Origin: Hevea brasiliensis
Lineage: Eukaryota; Streptophyta; Magnoliopsida; Malpighiales; Euphorbiaceae
Assembly (NCBI RefSeq): GCF_030052815.1
Contig: NC_079499.1
Coordinates: forward strand, 99,048,480-99,112,479
Reading direction: 5' to 3'
Length of the DNA stretch: 64,000 nt
Each line of letters starts with the position of its first letter. The stretch's first letter is position 1. Both the position numbers and the translations under genes were made by a program. The notes beneath the pieces are model-generated. The model worked only from the letters and a program-made list of their open reading frames with translations. It searched no databases and was not told the DNA's origin. Positions 11,539 through 23,788 of this stretch are shown here, piece after piece.

Positions 11539-12586
11539 GTGAAAAGATATGGAAGAGAAAATGAGACAATAGAACAGTCTATGATGGCAGAAGAACAAGT
11601 TGAGGCCCCAGCTCCACAAAATGTCGAAAGCCTGACTGTACCAGTTTTATCGGTACAAATTACTGCACAAATGGCCCAGCAAATGGCCACTTTCTTTCAA
11701 CAAATGGCTGATAATCACACCCAAGCCCAAGTGATGCACTCCAACCCCATAAGGGCAACATGAAATAGAGAAGAGGGAGAAACCTATGGGTCAGAGCTCA
11801 AGCAGTAAATTGAGAAAGAGAAAAGAAATTGAGGAGCCCCGAGCTCAGCGATATAACAGAGGTGGATCATCATGGCAGAGACCACCAAGGTCCAATCGTC
11901 GAACAACTAGAAGTTCCTACCCTTCTCGTCAATGTGAAGCTTGTGGAAGATATCATGGTGAGATATGCTATAAGGCTATTGGAGCCTGTTATAACTGTGG
12001 AGGCACAGGACACTTTGCCAAGGACTGCATCAGTAGTCGCAGAGTTGGACCACCTCCTACTACTGCAGAAGGGTCAGTTCAGAGCCCTATCACTAAAAGT
12101 TCACAACCACCCAGCAGGGGTAGAGGTAGCCCAGCAGGCAGCCAAGGCACAGTGAAACATTCAGAGCAAGACAGTGCTCCAGTCAGAATCTATGCAATGA
12201 GACAGAGGGAAGACACAGAGACATCTGATGTTGTGACTGGTACCTTCTCAACTTTTAATCAAGATGTATTTGTGTTATTTGATCTGGGTTCTACCCATTC
12301 TTATGTGAGTGCTAGCATCATTGATTGCATTGCTGTTCCATGTACAAAAATGGACTTTGAGGTGCTAGTAACAAGTCCGCTAGGACAGGAGGTCAGGGTT
12401 AATAGAATGTATAGAGATTGTCCTTTGGTGATCCAAGGACACACTTTTCTATCTGATTTCATTGAAATGCCCTTTAGAGATTATGATATCATCTTGGGCA
12501 TGGATTGGTTAGCTAGGCATCATGCCATGATTGGTGTAGGTCGAAAAGATCACTTTCGGTCTCCTCAAGATGCAGTGATGTGGTAA
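11539..12586 (+). pseudogene. Gag remnant and aspartic protease of the composite
   Basis: A short N-terminal gag frame (11539-11763) ends in a stop. It is followed, in another frame, by 11786-12586 with a basic linker, an extra Cys cluster (CEACGRYHGEIC), a CCHC zinc knuckle CYNCGGTGHFAKDC (CX2CX4HX4C), an S/G/Q-rich linker and a protease with active-site stretch LFDLGSTHSYVS. The usual capsid part between the gag N-terminus and the zinc knuckle is missing, so no particle could form from this copy. The family normally packages RNA and cuts its own polyprotein. The frame ends at a stop (12584-12586), after which only an RT fragment is recognisable. Confidence 0.85.
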
Positions 12587-12699
12587 TACATGGGAAGAGG
12601 CAGCTATTGCCATCAAACATTATTTCGGCTGCACTAGCCAAAAAATGATCAGCAAGGGGTGTGAAGCATACTTGGCACATGTGGTAGACACCCAAGTGG

Positions 12700-12995
12700 G
12701 GAGTCCAGCATTGAGGGACATCCCTACAGTATATGACTTTCCAGACGTGTTTCCTGATGAATTGCCAGGATTACCTCCGGAAAGAGAGGTGTAGTTTAAA
12801 ATTAATGTTATGCCTAGTGTGGATCCAATCTCCATAAAACCATACAGAATGGCACCAGCAGAGTTGAAGGAGTTGAAGGTACAGTTGCAAGAACTACTTG
12901 AAAAGGGCTTCATTCGCCCTAGTGTGTCACCATGGGGAGCGCCAGTATTGTTTGTTAAGAAGAAGGATGGCACTCTTCGTTTATGTATTGTTTGA
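12700..12995 (+). pseudogene. RT N-terminal fragment of the composite
   Basis: Pieces typical of the RT start in Tekay/Del chromoviruses are visible: VFPDELPG and LPPEREV across a stop near 12792, then a frame to 12995 with [28 protein letters not shown] and [11 protein letters not shown]. The frame ends just where the next conserved block should start, and no YVDD active site follows. RT is therefore only a stump, and the element would need enzymes from another copy. Confidence 0.85.
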
Positions 12996-14020
12996 CCTAG
13001 GGTCTGCATACTTTTATGTTAAAGTTAGAACTATATGTCCTGTTGTTATTCCTTTACAGGGGAATAAATTTTGATGCATTAGTGATTAGTCCTTAAGATA
13101 AGGATTGTGATAATAAGTGAAATTAGTTTTGGAAGAGTTTATCGGCGAAAAGTATTTTCTAACACACCATAAATTATAAAGCTAAACGGCAAGCCTACTT
13201 AATGTAAGGCAAGAGGACGTAAAAGTAAGATGCGGTAATAGAATTGTTCTAGATGAAGGCAGAGATGTTACAGTTGTTAATTGTTAATGGATATTGTAAT
13301 TAGAATAAGTTTCAGGTATCGGTGAATTCGAAAAGGATAAAAGATAGGAAAGTTTGATCTATTGGGATGTATCATAGTAACTATGCAATGTTCTTGATGT
13401 TTATCTATCGCAAGTCATGCATTCTGATCGACTTGAGATTATTGTGTAGAGCTACATACTACCCGATAGTATACCTAGATAAGAATAGTTACCAACGGCA
13501 TCTGTTTTGGTATAGTTATGCCAGGACAGAATTTAATTGTTAGAAATAAGTTTGAAAATCCTACTTAGGGATCTAAAACTCAAAAGTTAGAATATCGAAA
13601 GGTTATAGTTCAGTACAAAAGGAAGTAAGTTATAGAATATTGACAGATAAACAGAGTTATGAAAGTAAAAAAAAATTCGAACAATTGGTTCAAATATAAC
13701 AAAGAAATGTTACGAATGTGAGAAAGACTATGGACTAGAATGGTCAGAGGAGCAACGACTAGATAAATAATTCTAACATGGCCTCAAGGGTCATTCAAGA
13801 AGGAACATGAATCGAAATATTAGACAGGACAATAGTAAGAGAAGATTGGTGATATACAAACAAATTAAACGTTGTATTAGATTGTTAAAAGTCTTATACA
13901 AATTTGAGGAAAAGAAGATTATACGATCGTACAAAAAGGAAAAAAATAAACGTATGACTATTGTAAGATGACTATTGGGTAAAATTTCTTGGACGAAATT
14001 TATTTTAAGGAGGGGAGAAT
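12996..14020 (+). other. Degenerate 3' internal region with polypurine tract
   Basis: No ORF or pol motif is visible. The end (GGACGAAATTTATTTTAAGG then AGGGGAGAAT) is the usual end of Del-type internal regions and contains the polypurine tract that primes plus-strand synthesis immediately before the LTR at 14021. The corresponding stretch of internal segment 1 (6304-7330) is almost identical except for one patch near 13404-13430. Confidence 0.75.
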
Positions 14021-16621
14021 TATAACACCCCTATGTTCGGTAATGCGTTCTACTGTTCCGCTGACCAGTGTTGTCCTGATAGTTAGGATGCCTAGAACTA
14101 CACTTCGATATGAGTGAGGAGACATTAAATAATGAAATACAAGAAAAGAAAATACAAGAAAAACAAAGGAAAAATAATAGCAAAGAAATATAATCAAGTG
14201 AAGCGAGCCGAGAACCCTAGCGATGGGTGACCGCACGGGGAAGTCACGGCGTGGACTGTTGACTAGCCCTGGACCGCGGGGAACTCTGGAAATTAATTTT
14301 AAGACTTAAAGAGACATCAATTGAAGTATAAATATCATTAGAAATATCAAAGAAAAATTAAATAATTAGTACAAAGAAAAGTGAGAAATCGAAAAACGGA
14401 CAAAACCCGGTGTTACCGAAAAATCGGGAATGCAACCCGAACAGGGGCATTGTGGTCATTTGACACTCCGAGTTGTCTTTTGACTTAAATGTCCATTAAA
14501 AATAAATAATATTACACTTGGAGAATAAAATGAAAAATAAATTTAGGGGTATCTAATGTAAATAGTAAAAATGGAGGGTAAATTGACTAATTATCAATTA
14601 AAACATATAAAATAGTTTAATTAAGGTGAGTGGACCACTATGGATTAAATTAAATACTCAATGGGCAGGTGTAAATCCACTAACCAATCTGCAATTCATC
14701 TTCTTCAATTGAGAAGTCCCATTGCCGCATGAAAGCTTTCAATCCTCCCATGGCCACCCAAATGCATGGCCCTTTACACCTATTTTCAAGCTATATTTTC
14801 TTTACTTGTCTTCATTAAAAGTGTTCTATACATCATGGGCAGTAGATAGGCAGCAAGAAATGAATGTTTTTGTGGAGTTTTGAAGAATTTCCAAAGTGGT
14901 AAGTTTGAGTTTTTTATTATTGCTTTGTTAAAATTTGTAAGGATGTTATGGGTGTTTGATTTATGGAGAAATTTTTGAGGTTTGATGTTGAATGGGAATG
15001 TGTGCTTTTGGCAGCCATGGAAACACATTGAAGATAGTTTAATCTTGCTTGTAAATGGTGGATTAAAAGGTTGATTAAATATTTATGTGTATAGGAAATC
15101 ATTTGGGTGATTATACTTAGTATATGTAAATGTGTATTGAAATTTAAAGCTTGGAAAGTAATGGAATGTAAGTGTACCATTATGGCAGTTTGTTAACTCT
15201 TGATGAATGCTGGAATTCATGCTTGGATTATGGTATATTAATGTTGAATTGTGTTGGATGTTAGGGCAGTTTGAGTGTGTATATGATGGTGTGAAGTTGG
15301 ACATGAAAAAAGTGTTATGGTTAGGTGATTAAATTGTTGTAAATTTGGTTTGAAAATTCTGTACAAAATGGTGTATGTTGAATGTAATTGTAAGCTGCCA
15401 AAATGACCTATAATATGTTGTAAATTATGTTTAGGTTGTGGTACAACCAGAATTGGTTTGAAGGTTAAGTTTGGTGAGTGTTAAAAGTGATGCTTGATGT
15501 GTATGCAAGAATTTCAATAAGGCAGTTTGAGTTTTAGGCCTATAACTTTAAGTGTGTGGCTCCAATTGGTATGAGACCAATTGGAGGTGAAACTAGGCAC
15601 AAAATGTGATTTTTGAGATAAAGAATGATTTTTGAGATAAAGAATGATTTTTTAGATACAGCATGGTTTTTGAGATAAGAATAATTTTTGAGATACAACA
15701 TGGTTTTTGAGACACAGAATGTTTTTGAATGGTAAAGAATTGTGATTTCAATTATGATTTATGTACAATTGATTTTGTTGGAATTACCTAAATGGTTAGT
15801 TATGATTTGATAAATTGAATTTCGTGATCAAAGTCATTTTATACAAATGATTCACATTATTGGCAATGAATATTTTGAGTTTTAGAATTTGATGAGTATT
15901 CAGATTTCTAAATTATTTACTGTAAATTTTGTCAATGTATATTGTACTATGTTTTAAATTATAGTTGTGCACCACTGAGTTCACCACTCAGGAATAGCTT
16001 TGTTTGCTGTCGCAGGTAAAAAGAGCATAGAGCAGTGAATAAGTTTCTTTGAAGACATATTCAGATCAGCTCCAGGTATATCATAAGTATACCCATGTAC
16101 ATAGGTTTTGATGTATGCATGTAATAATATGTATGTAAATTATTTGAGCAGTTGTATAAAAACTCTTGTATAATATTTTGGTATGTAATTAAATGTAAAT
16201 TATTGTAAATATAAAGTTGAGATTTCATTTACTTGAATAGTTTTGTATTATAAATTTTGAGTCTTGTAATCATTGAAATGTTTTTTTATGATGAGAGTAG
16301 TTTGAAAATGAATTGATCCGTTTATTGAGAATTGAATTGTGAATTGAAATGAAATTTATTGGAGTTGTATTTGAGAAAACATATTGGGAGCATTTTCTTT
16401 TGCAGGATTGAAGAACTGTTTTCTCAAAATACAGCCGGTACTTTGCCGAAATTTTAAAAAAATTTTATAACACCAGATTTTAATCTATGACTTAAATTTC
16501 CCGAAAATTGTTTTAAAATCCCTTGTAGTATATTTAATGGATTATCGGTAGGCGAAGTACGGTAATTCATTAGGTGTACTACGAGATCATGTTGCATCTT
16601 ACAGGGGAGTAGGGTGTGACA
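14021..16621 (+). repeat. LTR C (2,601 bp, 3' LTR of the composite)
   Basis: It is a complete copy, starting TATAACACCC (the first TG has become TA) and ending TGTGACA before the TGACA duplication. It shares the 1.45-kb deletion and its breakpoint in the 19-bp repeat array (15609-15724) with LTR A but not with LTR B. A and C therefore look like the original LTR pair of the insertion, and B has a different source. Confidence 0.9.
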
Positions 16622-16626
16622 TGACA

Positions 16627-17577
16627 AACTGAATCCCATTGTGTGGTGTTGTTCTTTTGGAGTAGTCTAAAAATAGGCTCAGCTTTAGCGGTGAGGTTGA
16701 AAATAAATCTCGAGATGTAGTTCAGCTTCCCCAGGAAACTGCGTACCTTCCTTTCTGTTTTTGGGGATGGCATCTCTTGAATAGCTCGAACTTTGTCTGG
16801 ATCTACTTCTATTCCCTTCTCACTCACTATGAATCCCAACAACTTCCCAAATTTAGCTCTGAACACACATTTGGTAGGGTTTAATTTTAGCTGATACTTC
16901 CTGAGTCTCTCGAATACTTTTCTTAGCACCTGCACATGGCTTTCTCCTTCCCTGGATTTGATGATCATATCATCCACGTACACCTCTACTTCTTTGTGCA
17001 TCATATCGTGGAACAATGTGACCATAGCACGTTGGTAGGTAGCGCCTGCATTCTTTAAGCTAAATGGCATGACCCAATAACAGAATACCCCCCACTGAGT
17101 GACAAAAGCGATTTTCTCCTTATCCTGTTCATCCATGGGGATTTGATTGTACCCGGACGCTCCATCGATACATGAACATCTGCCCAATCCTGCGGCATTA
17201 TCTACTAGCACGTCTATGTGCGGGAGAGGGAAATCATCTTTCAGGCTTGCTTTATTAAGATCCCTGTAATCAACGCACACTCTGACTCTCCCGTCTTTCT
17301 TCATTACCGGGACAACGTTAGCTATCTATTGAGGATATTTGACTACTTCCAGAAACCCAGCATCATACTGCTTTTTGACTTCATCCCTAACTTTGAGTAG
17401 CGTTTCAGGGTTCATTCTTCTTAGCTTCTGCTTTATCGGGATTGTTCTGAGAATTAGGGGAATCTTGTGTGTCACAATCTGAGGATCTAAACCGATCATA
17501 TCGTCATAGCTCCATGAAAATACATCCAAGAATTCTTTGAGCAAACTGACCATATCTTCTAATTCTGCACTCCTCAC
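16627..17577 (-). pseudogene. Tat1 reverse transcriptase
   Basis: The frame at 16627-17304 has the RT palm: VCVDYRDLNKA, the SGYNQIPM stretch, VMPFSLKNAGATYQR, the catalytic YVDDM, then KCVFRAKFGKLLGFIVS and FLGKLNYISRF. The N-terminal part (17326-17577) has LKEFLDVFSWSYDDM and KQKLRRMNPE. A stop at about 17323-17325, where Trp is usual, separates the two. The C-terminal side is cut by the composite insertion at 16621 and resumes at 3248. RT copies element RNA to DNA. Apart from the stop and the insertion, the active site is intact. Confidence 0.9.
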
Positions 17578-18001
17578 AACCTTAAGTTCCCTTTTTATTT
17601 CTTATGTGCCTAAATTCACGGTGAGCGTTTCGTCCCCGCAAGGCACCAGGGAAGGTTCATCTCTTTCCTCGCTTTCTTCTGCGAGTTCTTACTCAGAATC
17701 ACTTGAAGTAATGGCAGTTATGGAGATTTCAAAATTAACCAGAGGGATTTCTGAGTCTATTGAATTATTAGGTGTTAATTGATGAATGGTCCTGAAGAAA
17801 TGAAAGAAGAATATATTATGAAAATGGCAAAACGAGGAAAAGAGAATTGGATGTAAAAATGCGCTATTAACCCATTAATATTTATAACATAAGAAAAGGG
17901 TCCATTTACAGCATTACGCTTGTCACCATGGACAAAATGATCAAGTGTTGATAACCAAAAGTACTTTACTCGAAATTGAGTACAGGAATGTCCTCTGCCG
18001 T
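17578..18001 (-). other. PR-RT linker with a probable Ogre-type intron
   Basis: Coding-like sequence continues from RT back to about 17790 (acidic and Ser-rich, with two stops). From 17969 down to 17792 the minus strand reads GTAAAG to TTTCTTCAG, preceded by a pyrimidine-rich stretch, which looks like a 178-bp intron. An intron between protease and RT is a known hallmark of Ogre elements. Whether this one is spliced is an inference. Confidence 0.5.
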
Positions 18002-18949
18002 CTAGTTGTCCAGTTCTTGCCCTTCAGCTATTGGTGAGACTAGAGCTTCATACAAGGAATCGAGATGGATGACATCAATGGATGGTTCATCGGGTGATTC
18101 TTCAGTTTCTGCCGGATTTTCAATAACTGGCTTGGTGAAGACCTCTGTGATTTTCGGGACTACCTTCATTTTCCCGATTTTCTGATCAAATCTCTGATCC
18201 CGAAGCATACTTCTCATCCAGAATCGTCCATCCATGAGGGCGTCCTCCTCATAACTCAAATCGCAACGACCAACCTTTTGGATAGCTGGTATAGGTTCGA
18301 CAATCCCCTGTAATGTAGCACCTAACCCCTTGCCCATCTCATACCCATTCTTCAGCATCACCTTCGCTACCATAGCCATAGTCCCTTCATTTCTGGAGGT
18401 GGTTTCTTGTAATTCAAGAGCCTAGAAAGAGCTTTCCAATGATTCCTCAGCTGCTTCCACATAAGGAAGTGATTGCGGCTTGGTGACCAGCATGGCCTCC
18501 TCCCCCTTCACAGTGATGATCCTGCCATCTATGATGTACTTAATTTTCTGATGCAGGGTTGACGATATGGCATTTGCTAAATGGATCCAAGGTCTTTCTA
18601 GCAACATAGTATATGCAGGTTCAATGTTAATCACTTGGAACGTGACATTGAAAGTGCATGCACCGATTTGGAGTGGCAAGTCAATGTCTCCTAGTACCTC
18701 TCTCCTCGTGCTGTCAAAAGCTCTTACCACCATAGCACTTTGACACATGTTTGACCGGTCGACCGACAACCTGGCCAAGGTGGCGTTGGGCAAGACGTTG
18801 AGTGCAGATCCATTGTCAATGAGTACCTTGGCAACTATGCAACCTTTACATTTTACTGTTACATGCAGAGCTTTGGTGTGGTTTAAGCCTGCTGGGTCTA
18901 TCTCTTCTTCTGAGAAAGTGACAAAACTGGATGCCTGAATTTGTCCCAC
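18002..18949 (-). pseudogene. Tat1 aspartic protease and G-patch-like region
   Basis: The frame at 18422-18949 is a retropepsin-like protease. The active-site region reads VLIDNGSALNVLP, where many relatives have D-S/T-G, and MLLERPWIH matches the later conserved RPW motif of Tat proteases. After a stop at about 18419, the frame 18002-18379 contains KNGYEMGKGLGATLQGI, which resembles a G-patch (RNA-binding Gly-rich motif). This G-patch-like stretch after the protease is common in Tat-lineage polyproteins. The protease matures the polyprotein. Stops separate the parts in this copy. Confidence 0.8.
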
Positions 18950-18994
18950 TATCTTCTCAAATTGCCCCGGTGTGATGTCGGGGTTTACGAAGGC

Positions 18995-21450
18995 CTAATC
19001 CAGAATTTTCTGCAAGGCTTGACGGTGCACCTCTGAGCTCAGAATCAGTGACAATAGTGAAATTCGAGCAGGTGTCTTCCTTAACTGTTCGACCACGTTG
19101 TACTCACTTTGCTTCATTATTTGAAGCAATAGTTCTTCCTGTTCTTCTGGTTCCATAGGTTCTGCTTTCTCCGCTTTCTCAACCTCCTCTTCCGTGTTCC
19201 CTCGTGGCTTTCCCATTTTTACTTTCCCTTTCTTCTTTTCCTTTTCTTCACTCCCGTAACATCTCCCACTTCGGGTTATAAACTCAACTTCTTGCTCAAG
19301 TGGGGAGGATTTTATGGTAGTGACGGGCTGGGGGTTTGATTGGGGAGTAGCATTGCTAGAAGGTCCAGCGTAAGTCATCTTGAAGTGCTCATGAGGAGTG
19401 AAGCATGGTTTAGGAGGTGCTGAGGGTGAAGCAAGGCTAGGGGCCGGTGTATTGCTCAATGCTCCTTGAGTGAAAACTTGGAAGTTATAGTTCCAAGGTA
19501 CAGCATGAGTGTTCATGACTGGGAGCTGGGGCAGGGTTCGGATAATTGTTACTGGTGGTGATGATGCTGGGGCAGAGAAGATCATTCGGTGATTAGAAGT
19601 GGAGGCATTCTGGCCAAATCTAGCCATATTTACTCCGCCCTCCATTTTCGACCTTGCTTGGCATCTTAAGACTTTGAGGGATAGTAAGTTCTGGACCTCT
19701 TGTTTGAACTCTTCACAATTTTGTAGCTCGTGGTTAGCTGCTCTTCCGTGGTAGGGGCATCCCGTATTGCCTTCAGGTTCTAGCGTTTGAGGGTAGAGGT
19801 ATCCTTCCCTTACTGCTGTTGTAAAAATTTCCTCAAAGTGAGGAATCAATTGATCTACCTCCAAGGTTGACCCTTCTCCTTCCAAATCTATCATATTCGC
19901 TCTATTGCCCATACCATGATTGGGTAATGGGTTTAAGGTGACATTGGGGAGGGAGCCATTCCCTTCGATTTTCAGCCACCCGTTTCTAATTAGAGCGTGC
20001 ACCCTTCCCCTGAGTGCTCCACAATTATCAGTAGAGTGCCCCTGTGCCCCTCCATGATACTCACACCGGGCACCGGCATCATACCACCTGGGATATGGCG
20101 GCTGAATTGGGTCAAGGGGAATCGGCACTATTTGATTTATACCGATGAGATATCGGTATATTTCGCTGAGTGGGAGGGGAAGAGGTGGATCAGGATTTCT
20201 TTGGGGTCTTGGGTTATTTTGAGGTGGTCTGGGTTGAGGGGGTTGTGGAAGTGGTCTGGGCTGGTAAGTTGATGGTGGCGGATACTGTGGGCATGGGTGA
20301 GGATAATTTGGGAGAGGGGGTGGAATATTTGCAATAGTTGGGCCATGAGGGGGAGGATATGGCTGGTAGTTATTTGGAGGTAATGAAGATTGGGTGTTCT
20401 GTCGAGTGATGGAATGCACATTACCCTCTTTCTTCTTGCCAAAACTGGTAGTTTTCTTTGTAGGATTCTCAGTCAACTCCTGTAGTCGTCCCATCCTTAA
20501 GTTAGCTTCTATCCTCTCGCCAGCTTGGATGATGTCCGAGAAGCTATTGAAGGTGTTCTCAATCATCAGATTAAAATAAGGTGCCTTCAACGTCTTAATG
20601 AACAAAGAGCATAGTTTATTGTCAGTCACTAGAGGATATACTTCTGCGGCTTTCTCTTTCCATCTCTGGGCATATTCCTTGAAACTTTCCCTGTCTCTCT
20701 GCACCAAGTTTTGGAGGTTTCTCCTTGTGGGGGCAACATCGCAGTTGAACTTGTATTGTTTCAGGAAAGCGTCAGCCAAATCTTTCCAGGAGCGTAATTT
20801 GCTCCTGTCCAACTGAATACACCACCTCAAGGCTGCCCTGGAGAGACTCTCATGAAAGAAGTGAACCAGGAGTCTATCGTCTTCTGTCAGGGCAGACATT
20901 TATTATCTTAGTGGCCAAGTGAATGCGCGGGTCTGTCCGGGACTTTGAACTTAGGCGGCACCACCACATCAGGCACCAATCTTAGTGACGCCACATCAAT
21001 TGAACTATACATGTTCAGTCCCTCTATTGCTCTTAATCTCTCTTCTAGAGCAGACAGCTTCTCATTTTCTCTCGTCTTATTTTCTCCTTCTACTGCATGA
21101 AATACTCCCCCAGTTGGGAAATGAGGGGTGGAATGAACTGGAGGGATCGGAATTGAAGGGTATGGCTTGGCATTTGGGACAGTCGGGTAATGGAAGAAAA
21201 GAGGGTCATTATTCAGGGGAGGCGGATTGATTGTAATTGTCGGATCCGGGATAGGTGGCTGAAAGGTGAAAGAGGTTGAAGCATGACGAGAATCAACCGT
21301 TGTAAGAGGTGGGGGAGGTAGTGGTAAGTTAGGCTCTGAGCTAGGCTTATTATGGGACATCTCTTTCATTAGTCTCATGAGCTCTGAGACCTGGTCTTTC
21401 AATTCGGACACTTGTCCTTATAGGTTCTGGACTTGTTCCTGGTCTTCCAT
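18995..21450 (-). pseudogene. Tat1 Gag
   Basis: The likely start is the Met at 21450 (MEDQEQ). The frame stops at 21418-21420, restarts, then shifts frame near 20900. The main frame (18995-20899, 634 residues) has the typical Tat capsid: LLVHFFHESLSRAALRW, LRSWKDLADAFLKQY and ESFKEYAQRW. A long Pro-rich linker and two Cys-His clusters follow (CEYHGGAQGHSTDNC and CPYHGRAANHELQNC). The N-terminal part (20908-21411) is a coiled coil followed by a Pro-rich region. Gag forms the particle. Two breaks make it non-functional, though most of its length is preserved. Confidence 0.85.
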
Positions 21451-21889
21451 TAGCCTTCTTATTCGTGACCTCGTTAAGTACACTCGTCTGGGTTGAACTG
21501 CGTGTCTGGTCAGGCTTGCTTTATTTGAAGCAATGTTGATTTTCTGTAGGGAGTAAAAAAAAGTTTTTAATGAATTTCTAATTTTGTAAAAAAAATTAAA
21601 GGTCCTGGTTTGGAGAAAGGATACAGTGGCATCTGAGAATGAATTCTGCAGAAGAATAATTGCATCAATTTTATCATGGCATCGTTCGATAGTCTGATGA
21701 TGAATGACTGGATTGAATGAGCATCTATGATACCTGTCCATATGGCACATCTAATTTTTTGCATAACCCTAGCGAGGGGGTTCCTACGGGAGACATACTA
21801 TTCATTCACAATTTTGCTAAACAATGGCCCAAAGTTATTCCATTAATCGAATAATTCATACATGGCATTCTTTACATTGGCCTAGGCTC

Positions 21890-23788
21890 AAGGAGATTCT
21901 TAATAATGTCATGACATTTCCTGAGATATTCATACAGCCTTTCTTCTTGTCTGGTGGGGTTGAATATTATCAGGGCATACTTGGATTCAGGTAAGAGTTC
22001 TTGTTTCCCCTGTGCCATCATTCTCTCAAGCTGGTCAACATTTTCTTTTAGCTCTTGATAGAGAGTGGCTTGTCTTCCTTTTCCCTTCCTTTCTTTAGCA
22101 CATTCTCTCAGGATATCATTGATAAGCTGTGCTTGCTCCTTCAGTTCAAGCTTCTTCTTTTTGCTTTCTTATTTATACTCCTCCATGAGTATCTCTTGGT
22201 ATTTCATTTTCTCTTGAAGCTTGCCATTCTGTATTTCTGCTTCTTTCATTGTATCTTGGAGAGAGCTCTTCTCCTCTTCCCATCGCATTTCTTGTTCCTC
22301 AAACTCCGTTTTTTCCGCCCTTGCTCCTTCCCTTAACCCTTTTACTTTTCTTTTGAGGATCTGCTGTTGGTCCTCCAACTGTCTTATTCGTTCTTGTAAT
22401 TGTCGATTTTCGGTATTCGCCTTTTGTAGAGAGTCAGCCAAATGAGCACTAGCTTCTTCTGAAAGGATGTTTCGACGAGGGTCACTGCCTTCGAATTTGG
22501 CTAGATTTGCAGTTAGGTGTCCTTGATCCCTGCCAGCCCTCCATTTAAGATAATTGCCCGTGACACTCGGACCTTTAGGCAACCTTTCCATCATAGTGAT
22601 ATTTTCCCAGGATTTGCGAGCTACTTTCAACTTTTCTTCACTATCGAGCTTATGATAGAAATGACCTTGGTGGTATTCTTCAATACTGATTGCGGACTGG
22701 GTTGAGCCGAACTGCCTCATTACTAATGCTGGCATGTAAATTGTGTGTCCGGTCACTCCAATTAGGGACACTGTATGATTACCCCCTGTGCTGAACAAAA
22801 TAGGTTGACCCGACGTCCACAATTTCTTCCAACAGTAGTTATGGCTGTTGAAGCTCAGAATCCGCTATTGCCACTGCAGCTCGTCCTTTGGGCTGATTAC
22901 TAATCTGATCATCTTTTCAATAAGAGGCTGGTCAAGATACCAAGTTAACCCCTTTGTTTCTATAGGACACATGTGACTGATGATCCAGAGGTGTAACAAT
23001 TGAGAACAACACTTGATGGACCCCTTCCCTTGTTAACGATAGTAAGTAAGAGTTAATAAAGTCTCTATAAGAATTGCCGGTATCGGGTTGACTTTCTGTT
23101 TTTCTACTGCCCAGAATATCTCTACAACGCTGCCGGTTATAATTTCCGGAGGCCCAGGGAACAAAATCAAGCCATAGATCCCCAAAGCAAGCACCAATGA
23201 AGCTTGATCCCATTGTTCATCCTGGATGTATCGATTTAACCACTTCCTGAGGTAAGTCCAATACCATCCATGCGTATTTCCTTTGATAGTTTCTCTTGCC
23301 TTCGCTTCTTCAGGGGGAATTCCCAACATATGTGCAAACCGTTTCCAGGTCTGCCTATGCTCAAGGTGTAAGTAGATCCGATTCTGCACCGCATAAGGAA
23401 TTTCTAGCAATGCCTGATATTCTTCCATAGTGAGGGTAGTATCGATATCATTGAAGGAGAACACTCCATACTTGGGGTTCCAAACCGACAGCATGGCCTT
23501 TAATGCTGAAATTTGGACTTTGACTCGTATCAAGGTCGTAATCCTTTCGTATTTTTCCTCGAACTTCACCTTGATGTGATCGGGAAGCGATCTCCAACTA
23601 CTAGATAGACCCTCGAGATCGGTCATTCTGACCTCAACCTTACTTAGGTCCAATAGAGGTAACGGGCTAGTATCTGCCTTGGTGGCATCACTTTGTGGGG
23701 GTACTGAACTATGAGGTGGTCTGGACCACGGTTTAGCATTTTGTTCTTGTCTAGGAACTTCTTCTGCCGACTGACTTGAGGATGCCAT
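21890..23788 (-). pseudogene. Extra ORF upstream of gag in Tat1 (ORF1)
   Basis: The Met at 23788 opens a 251-residue frame resembling the plant-mobile-domain-like (DUF7745-type) protein found before gag in Ogre/Tat elements, with segments such as YGVFSFNDIDTTLTMEEYQ and HGWYWTYLRKWLNRYI. A frameshift near 23030-23060 and stops lead into 22169-22822, which continues the domain (GHTIYMPALVMRQFG) and then a long Glu/Lys/Gln-rich coiled coil. The remnant peters out near 21890. The role of this protein in the family is not known. The assignment rests on position and on by-eye resemblance. Confidence 0.7.

Larger units (their letters stand above)
3249..16621 (+). mobile_element. Composite Tekay/Del-type element: LTR-int-LTR-int-LTR
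   Basis: A 13,373-bp block begins TGTAACACCCC and ends GGGTGTGACA. It is flanked by the direct repeat TGACA (3244-3248 and 16622-16626). Removing the block plus one TGACA copy restores the Tat1 reading frame, which proves the ends. Inside are three LTR copies (3249-5580, 7331-11362, 14021-16621) and two internal segments (5581-7330, 11363-14020). The iMet-type PBS, CCHC zinc knuckle, LFDLGSTHSYVS protease start and [12 protein letters not shown] start point to the Tekay/Del chromovirus lineage. Most of pol is missing from both internal segments, so it is non-autonomous. It probably arose by recombination between related elements. Confidence 0.9.
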
